Positions 45,515 to 50,264 of a stretch of DNA of 50,264 nucleotides are shown in pieces (the stretch's first letter is position 1; each line of letters opens with the position of its first letter). The translations under genes and the position numbers were made by a program. The notes beneath the pieces are model-generated. The model searched no databases. It saw nothing but the letters and a program-made list of their open reading frames with translations, and was not told where the DNA came from. The DNA comes from Verrucomicrobiaceae bacterium (lineage in GTDB: Bacteria > Verrucomicrobiota > Verrucomicrobiia > Verrucomicrobiales > Akkermansiaceae), in assembly GCA_027487435.1 (NCBI GenBank), contig JAIYDP010000382.1, positions 1 to 50,264 of the forward strand. The letters are read 5' to 3'.

Positions 45515-45602
45515 TGGCACAGATGCAGTCCCAAGGTCTGAAATGCTTTGTGGCAGCAAATGATGGCGGCGAATGGCGGCGTTATCCTTCGAATTTCGTG
45601 AT
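45509..45602. repeat. Palindromic dispersed element, fragment E (right half)
   Basis: About 94 bases match the right half of copy C: CATGATG, CCCAAGGTCTGAAATGC, GGCAAATGATGGC (here GGCAGCAAATGATGGC), GGATGGCGGAGTT (GAATGGCGGCGTT) and the terminal CTTCGAATTTCG. It includes the stop codon of folP. Confidence 0.75.
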
Positions 45603-45725
45603 TATCTCCACCTGCGTCTCTGCATCCACCCTGCTAGTCTTCCGTGCACTCTGTAGTAAAAACATCTCAAACCTTCGCGGCCTTAGCGCCTTAGCGGTGA
45701 AAAAAATCCATCGATGCAGAAGCCG
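45603..45725. other. Intergenic region with a possible widespread non-coding repeat
   Basis: The bases from about 45640 (cttccgtgcactctgtag) through ccttcgcggccttagcg and ccttagcggtgaaaa look like an intergenic phrase I have met in genomes of several unrelated phyla. This is recall, not a search. The segment encodes nothing convincing. Confidence 0.35.
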
Positions 45726-46259
45726 TCATTCCGCACCGTAAGAGAGTATCGAATGAATCGGGCAATTCGGCATTTTTGCCCGCCCGTGCAACTCGCATAG
45801 CTCGATGAAAAACGCTGCCCCTATCAAATTCGCTCCCAGCGAGGTGATCAATTCTGCCGCCGCTGCCGCCGTGCCTCCCGTGGCCAATAAATCATCCACC
45901 AACAAAACATTTTCGCCCGGCAACACCGCATCTTCATGAAGTTCGATGACGTTTTCTCCATATTCTAACGAATACGCGAGACCTCGTGTTTTCCATGGCA
46001 ACTTGCCAGCCTTGCGCACCGGCACAAAGCCCACGCCTAAGCGATCCGCTACCGCCGCTGCGAAAATAAAACCTCGAGCGTCGATGCCGACAACCTTGTC
46101 AATTTTTTGCCCCGCAGCCGTTTCACAAAGCAGCGTGATACAATCGCGAAACAGCGCCCCATTCGCTAAAACAGGAGTGATGTCCTTAAAAAGAATTCCC
46201 TCTTTAGGAAAGTCTGCAATATCACGAACTGCAGCACGAAGATGTTCTGATGACGTCAT
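45726..46259 (-). CDS. apt: Adenine phosphoribosyltransferase
   Basis: Apt salvages adenine to AMP using PRPP. The PRPP motif VLLVDDLLATGGTA is at 108-121, with DFPKEGILFKDITPVL near the start and GIDARGFIFAAAVA before it. I chose the ATG at 46259 (177 residues), since the 13 residues upstream are not family-like. A copy of the palindromic element begins 44 bases upstream of the start, where the apt promoter would be expected. Confidence 0.95.
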   Translation of the reverse strand: MTSSEHLRAAVRDIADFPKEGILFKDITPVLANGALFRDCITLLCETAAGQKIDKVVGIDARGFIFAAAVADRLGVGFVPVRKAGKLPWKTRGLAYSLEYGENVIELHEDAVLPGENVLLVDDLLATGGTAAAAAELITSLGANLIGAAFFIELCELHGRAKMPNCPIHSILSYGAE

Positions 46260-46302
46260 GCCCGCAACACTACACCGCCCAGCTATCCGCAACAACATTA
46301 TT

Positions 46303-46470
46303 TAACCCGAGATCCGAAGTAGAACGCCAGAAAGACGTTGCCAGGCTTTGATGTGCAAGGCGTTTCATGGCCGCAGTGGGCTGCATCCCATGATGCTGCC
46401 CCAAGGTCTGAAATGCCTTGCACGGCAAATGATGGCTGCGGATGGCGGAGTTGTACTTCGGATTTCGGAA
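46303..46470. repeat. Palindromic dispersed element, copy C
   Basis: A full-length copy of about 168 bases in the opposite orientation to copy A. Ends: ACCCGAGATCCGAAGTA on the left and TACTTCGGATTTCGG on the right, inverted repeats of one another. Middle parts (GTGCAAGGCGTTTCA with TGAAATGCCTTGCAC) also pair. Unlike the other copies it lies upstream of a gene (apt), so it could affect apt expression. Confidence 0.88.
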
Positions 46471-46899
46471 TAAAGGCGGTGGGCGATGACGAAGCTGATG
46501 CGGCCTCGGTAGATGGCTGTCAGTCCTTGTTGTGTCATTTATTTGGTTGCGATGTCGATGGAGTGAACTCTAATGCACCACCGGTGCTGACCATACCAGC
46601 CTAGCCCACCATGGATCGGGCTTTCAGCCCTCGTGAATGCTCCTAAATCCGCGTTCCTAGCCCGTTGGGCAAGGCTGGTTGCGTAAAAAGGCTTCGCCTC
46701 ACGCGATTGGAATCGTGGTGCGCCGTTGGCGCGGAAGCATAGCAACGCAAATCATGGGGCAGACACGCTGCATGCAAAAAGGCAACCCATTCTAACGCAC
46801 CAAAGGTTCCATCCATCTAACACACCAACCTGCCATCCTTGTCAGCTTAGCCCCCATGAAATCGAGATTGCTGATGCAAAAAAATTTTCACATCTGAGA
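46471..46899. other. Gene-free repeat-rich region
   Basis: This stretch holds the fourth REP hairpin and a phrase with inverted repeats (gcaCCACCGGTGctg, cgccGTTGGCGcgg) related to the region behind the integrase. The last 30 bases (from about 46870) match the sequence behind the broken paralogue at 49442. No gene is seen. Confidence 0.45.
46681..46707. repeat. REP-like hairpin, fourth copy
   Basis: It has GCGTAAAAAGGC, TTC, then GCCTCACGCGAT. It differs by one base in the loop from units 1 and 3 at 1966-2053. Confidence 0.8.
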
Positions 46900-48090
46900 T
46901 CATCTCTGGAGTCCATATTCACTGGCGAATTCCTTGGCTGTATCGCTGTCTTTTGGCATGCCTTGATAAATCGCTTCTAGCGCTTTGGTGCGGTCGGGGC
47001 CCTGTGGGATGGTCTGGACCCATTTCCTGGCGTTCTCTGGATCATAGGGATAGGCCTTTGCGGCGTAGGCTCCTGCGACTGCTGTTTTCTCTGGACTGTC
47101 GGGTGCGCTGTTGAGCCATTGGCCGACGGCTTGATAGTCTTGCTCTGTCCACGCGCTTGCGAGTTGGAAAGCACGATCCTTGGATACCTCGTCCGGCACG
47201 TCGGTTTTTGCGAGCCAGTCGAGCCATTGTGCTGTTTCGCCGACCCGCACTTTGTTCTGCATGTCCTTGGTCGCGCCGACAAGTTCTTCACCCGATAGAT
47301 TCGCGGACCTTATCCAATCGGACACTTCATCGAATCCGAACTTTTTGCGGCCTTCGCCGAAGGTGAGCAAGCTCATGTTTTTGTTCACAAGCTCCAACTG
47401 CTCTGGGGTCGTGGCAAAGTTCCTCATGGCGGCGAGGGTCTCAATCCGTGTTTCATGGTATTGCGCCCCTTCGATAATGACGTCGATGTATTTTGATTGG
47501 AATGACGGTGCTGCGGCGGCGAGAGACTGGAATGCGACAAGGGAATCTTGCTTTTTGTTTGCCCAGTAGTAGATCAGTGAATAAAACATTTTATCAATTT
47601 CATGTGAGTCGTGATTCATGATTTCTGGCGATTTGCTGATCATTTGTGCCATCTCACTCGGGTATTTTTGGGAATAGGCATGTATCATATCCTTGAGATC
47701 GTCGATGTCTCCCTCTTCGATCTTGGCAAGATCGTAAAATTCGGCGACGAAGAGTTTAAACTCTGTAAGGCTAAGTTTTTGGATACGAGCGTATAATTCC
47801 CAGTATTTGATGTTGGAATTCTTCGGGTTGCGAGAGTAGGCAATGTATGCTTGGGCGAGCACTTTTCCATCTGTCTCCATCGCGGGGCGTTCGCGGTGCC
47901 GAGTTGGGCTTGTGATTTTTTGCGACTGTCCATCGTCGCGGTTGACGCCTAGTGCGGTGATTTCTGCGACCAGCTTGCTGTGAGAGTCTTGCACGCGGGA
48001 GAGATGCCGCAATTCCCGCCAGCCGAGTATGGCACCGAGGATGGCACCGAGGATGAGGATGATGGCGCTGATGATGAGGGAACGTTTCAT
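46900..48090 (-). CDS. Membrane-anchored helical-repeat protein of unknown function
   Basis: This 396-residue protein has one N-terminal membrane helix (about 5-25) with glycines (ILGAILGAILGW), then a short coiled coil and a long helical domain. The last 120 residues carry repeats in which a Trp-Leu or Trp-Val pair precedes a Pro: EQDYQAVGQWLNSAPDSPEK and PENARKWVQTIPQGPDRT. This resembles alpha-solenoid repeat proteins expanded in Verrucomicrobia. I do not recognise a named family. The neighbour 3 bases upstream has a similar layout, and a broken copy of this gene's end lies at 49474. Confidence 0.7.
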   Translation of the reverse strand: MKRSLIISAIILILGAILGAILGWRELRHLSRVQDSHSKLVAEITALGVNRDDGQSQKITSPTRHRERPAMETDGKVLAQAYIAYSRNPKNSNIKYWELYARIQKLSLTEFKLFVAEFYDLAKIEEGDIDDLKDMIHAYSQKYPSEMAQMISKSPEIMNHDSHEIDKMFYSLIYYWANKKQDSLVAFQSLAAAAPSFQSKYIDVIIEGAQYHETRIETLAAMRNFATTPEQLELVNKNMSLLTFGEGRKKFGFDEVSDWIRSANLSGEELVGATKDMQNKVRVGETAQWLDWLAKTDVPDEVSKDRAFQLASAWTEQDYQAVGQWLNSAPDSPEKTAVAGAYAAKAYPYDPENARKWVQTIPQGPDRTKALEAIYQGMPKDSDTAKEFASEYGLQR

Positions 48091-48093
48091 GGG

Positions 48094-49380
48094 TTATTTG
48101 AGTTTTTGTAGCAGTTCTTCACGGCGGGTTTCATCAGTGATCTTCATGGCCAGCTCGCGCGCTTTTTCTTTAGAAAGAGAGTTCCGCCCTTTGCCACTAC
48201 CCTCGATTAACGGTATCAAGAATTCATCACTGACACCTGAGCTATGGTATTCGATGGCTAGAGTTTCAACATACTCTTGGGCTTTGGGATCAGTAATGTT
48301 ATCGAGGTATTCGGCCAGTCCGATTCCTGCGACCCGGTCAGCAGAAGTAGGATCGACGGCTTTCGCCCATGTGTGAAATTCGTCGAGTATTTTACGAGAC
48401 GGTTTACTCAGGGCAAATTGACAAACAATGCTATATTCGGCTTCCAACACCAGAAAGGCGGAGCGTTCTTCCGGAGTGGCAGCGATGCGCTCGAAGTTCT
48501 CTTGGATTTTTTTCGGATCGTCAAGGTAGACATGATCCATTGTTTTCCTTAGGATCATTGCGCTGGCATCCTCCTGGGGAAGGGTTCTGCGCACCATATC
48601 AGCAAACGCCTTTTGATCCTTTTCCTCCACGTTGATGATGGCTGCAACGATCGCTTTTCGTTGGTCGAGTGGCGTTTCCGTCAAGCGCTTCTCCGCGGCG
48701 GCTGGGTCAGAGATGAGCAAGGTCTTGATGAATGCAGCCTCGAAAGGCGCACGAAAGGGCGATTTCCCGTCGAGCGATTTATCAAAGGTTCCTGCGGCGA
48801 TTTCTTTTTCATACCATGCAGTAGCGGCTGTGGCATCGCGTGTGACCCAATCTTCAAATTGTGTGAAATCGAAGGAGTTTGGTACTGCACCATTGCGCTC
48901 GAATTTTGCCAAGTATTGGCCAAACGCAAACTCGGGATTTTTCTTGGCAAGCTCATGAAGCATGAGGTGTTCGATACCATCGCGATACGACGTCTTAAGT
49001 CCTAACGTGGCGATATCAGCATAAGCGGTCGTTAGTTCCTCTCCACTCATTTCAGTGAGGAGTTTTTTCAGTTGTGACCAAGCGGCGGAACGTTCCTTTT
49101 CCGTATCGGCGTCTCTGGCAAAGAGCGCGAGTTTTTTCCAATCGCGAGTGGTGGACACCCAATCCGCTGAGGGATTGATCTGATCTTCCGCCTTTTTTTG
49201 CGGTTTCTTGCTGCTGGCGCGTTCATTGGGAGAAATGGAGGCATTGCGGATGTTGGCGATTTTTTCAAGCATCAGGGCATTCTCCTGCTGAACGGTGCTT
49301 ATGGAGCCACGCAAGTAGGTAAGCCATGCCGCCGCAATGATCAGCGCAAGCACGGGAGGTGCAATGTGATTCAGTTTCAT
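48094..49380 (-). CDS. Membrane-anchored helical-repeat protein, possible distant paralogue
   Basis: This 428-residue protein has an N-terminal membrane helix (about 7-24), a coiled-coil segment (STVQQENALMLEKIANIRN), a Lys-rich linker and a helical domain of about 350 residues with Trp-containing repeats (FEDWVTRDATAATAWYEKEIA). It ends KLK. Its stop is 3 bases from the start of the next gene, with which it shares layout but little clear sequence. The function is unknown. No Shine-Dalgarno is present. Confidence 0.7.
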   Translation of the reverse strand: MKLNHIAPPVLALIIAAAWLTYLRGSISTVQQENALMLEKIANIRNASISPNERASSKKPQKKAEDQINPSADWVSTTRDWKKLALFARDADTEKERSAAWSQLKKLLTEMSGEELTTAYADIATLGLKTSYRDGIEHLMLHELAKKNPEFAFGQYLAKFERNGAVPNSFDFTQFEDWVTRDATAATAWYEKEIAAGTFDKSLDGKSPFRAPFEAAFIKTLLISDPAAAEKRLTETPLDQRKAIVAAIINVEEKDQKAFADMVRRTLPQEDASAMILRKTMDHVYLDDPKKIQENFERIAATPEERSAFLVLEAEYSIVCQFALSKPSRKILDEFHTWAKAVDPTSADRVAGIGLAEYLDNITDPKAQEYVETLAIEYHSSGVSDEFLIPLIEGSGKGRNSLSKEKARELAMKITDETRREELLQKLK

Positions 49381-49473
49381 GCTTATTCCATGATAAGGAA
49401 AAACAGATCGATTTCAAAATGATATTCGCAAAAATCAAAAACGCTGATGCAAAAAATGATTCCACCTCAGAGA

Positions 49474-49581
49474 TCATCTCTGGAGGCCGTATTCACTGGC
49501 GAATTCCTTCGCCTCATCGCTGTCTCTCGGAATGCGTTGATAAATGCTCAGCAGCGCCTTGGTGCGGTCGGGGCTCTTCGG
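49474..49581 (-). pseudogene. Truncated copy of the 3' end of the 46900 gene
   Basis: The last 35 codons read PKSPDRTKALLSIYQRIPRD, then SDEAKEFASEYGLQR and a stop. The intact gene ends with nearly the same residues (GPDRTKALEAIYQGMPKD, SDTAKEFASEYGLQR). Similarity continues past the stop codon for about 30 bases, and breaks off upstream of the Pro-Lys, where the frame runs into WVINYAPHQ and then a stop. So a gene end was duplicated and the rest lost or replaced. Confidence 0.85.
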
Positions 49582-49749
49582 CTGGTGAGGAGCGTAATTG
49601 ATGACCCAAAGCCGATCCGCCCACGGGACGACAGCACCAGCAGATTATTCGTCAGTTTTCATCAACGAATCTGCCGAAGACTGCACCCCTGCACTGCGTA
49701 GCAAATCGCATTGCCATTCACCTACGGCAACGCCGTGACGCATCCCGAG

Positions 49750-49839
49750 CCTTGGAGTGCGTGGACATGTCCACGCTTTCCGAGACGGGGCGACATGTCG
49801 CCCTGATGCAAAGCGGCGACATGTCGCCGCACTCCAAGG
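49750..49839. repeat. Three ACATGT palindromes nested in a 12-bp inverted repeat
   Basis: The outer arms CCTTGGAGTGCG (49750-49761) and CGCACTCCAAGG (49828-49839) are exact inverted repeats. Inside are three perfect palindromes centred on ACATGT: 49759-49776 (18 bp), 49788-49803 (16 bp) and 49813-49830 (18 bp). The region is extremely rich in potential hairpins and is not coding. It lies directly before the transposase remnant. Confidence 0.85.
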
Positions 49840-49962
49840 CAAGCCCCCATCGTCATCTTAGGAGCCATCATGAACAAACTTTTACACATCATTTTCGGCG
49901 TGCTAAAACACCAGAAACCCTTCGATCCGGCCTACCTCAAAAATCATGAAAAAACCGCCTGA
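49840..49962 (+). pseudogene. C-terminal remnant of an IS110-family transposase
   Basis: The frame QAPIVILGAIMNKLLHIIFG, then VLKHQKPFDPAYLKNHEKTA and a TGA matches the conserved end of IS110/IS1111 transposases (the pattern RKLLHIxxGVLK..PFDP). Only about 40 codons remain. The upstream part is replaced by the palindrome cluster. The internal ATG at 49870 is unlikely to be a true start. Confidence 0.75.
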
Positions 49963-50069
49963 TTTCATCGCCGAATCTCGCCATCGAAATCGTCCGTCGC
50001 GCTGTCGGAGGCGGTGAGCCCGGCGGCGTGGAGGGGGGATGGCCAGGTTGGCAGCGAGCGCGAGCAGCC

Positions 50070-50258
50070 CTAGCCGCCAAAAGTCACTTCGATAATATCG
50101 CTCCAGTTGTTCGTCGGGGTGCCGTCCCAGTAGCAGAGGCGGTAGCGGCGTTTTTCGGGCTGGCCGGGGACGCGCAAGGGGCGGGTGTCGTTGTAGGGGC
50201 TGCTGGTGTCGATGGCGAGGTAGTCCCAAACCGTGTCGGCGGCGGTCTGGCTCTCGAT
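50070..50258 (-). pseudogene. Gene fragment bounded by in-frame stops
   Basis: A 62-codon frame reads ESQTAADTVWDYLAIDTSS, then RVPGQPEKRRYRLCYWDGTP and TNNWSDIIEVTFGG before a TAG. It looks like the C-terminal end of a beta-rich protein, but a TAG at 50261-50259 precedes it in frame and there is no start codon. Only four more bases of the window lie beyond, so a frameshift or a degraded gene is likely. I do not recognise the family. Confidence 0.45.
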
Positions 50259-50264
50259 CTACAC

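Overview
The window looks like chromosomal DNA of a free-living member of the Verrucomicrobiota (PVC group). The clearest signs are a 1,202-residue Verru_Chthon cassette protein A, a PEP-CTERM secreted protein, an N-sulfoglucosamine-type sulfatase, a Tat-exported Gfo/Idh/MocA protein, a SUMF-domain protein, a lipoprotein with an SHD1-like tail, and an integron integrase of the long type seen in environmental phyla. Almost no start codon has a Shine-Dalgarno sequence in front of it, while sigma-70-like -35/-10 pairs are readable. No species can be named from the sequence alone.

Layout. 0-2.5 kb: an incomplete leftward hypothetical gene, an integron integrase reading right, a triple REP-like hairpin and an 8 x 7-bp tandem repeat. 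2.5-8.7 kb: housekeeping genes (agmatine deiminase, DUF486 membrane protein, TrmL, GpmI, a two-domain exported redoxin, a lone RelE-like protein, YgfZ) and tRNA-Phe. 9-16 kb: an envelope-glycan block made of two PAP2 phosphatases and a leftward overlapping operon of nucleotide-sugar epimerase, GT39 transferase, GT2 polyprenyl-phosphate transferase, LAB_N membrane protein and a second GT39/ArnT-like transferase. 16-20 kb: a COG0523 GTPase with a palindromic operator, Gnd and a PEP-CTERM protein. 20-28 kb: a five-gene leftward operon (BON protein, coiled-coil membrane protein, TPMT-like methyltransferase, unknown, thioesterase) divergent from the Verru_Chthon protein and its exported partner. 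28-31 kb: rplQ and rpoA, cut off from the rest of the alpha operon, then a sulfatase. 31-34.6 kb: zwf-opcA, which with gnd supplies the oxidative pentose-phosphate pathway. 34.9-40.8 kb: a leftward run of a thioredoxin-fold lipoprotein, VanZ protein, RuvX, beta-barrel protein, Gfo/Idh/MocA and SUMF protein. 40.9-46.3 kb: a Na+/H+ antiporter with an EF-hand-like loop, RibE, ClpX, FolP and, on the other strand, Apt. 46.3-50.3 kb: repeats, two adjacent unknown membrane-anchored repeat proteins plus a broken third copy, a nested ACATGT palindrome, an IS110-type transposase tail and a gene fragment.

The most interesting structure not explained by genes is a dispersed element of about 165 bp that is an imperfect palindrome over its whole length. 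There are three full copies and at least three fragments, and five of the six touch or overlap a stop codon. Other points worth following are the integrase with a possible first cassette gene, the triple ACATGT palindrome inside a 12-bp inverted repeat, the SUMF protein that lacks the usual catalytic cysteines although a CTPSR sulfatase lies nearby, and the near-absence of Shine-Dalgarno sites.
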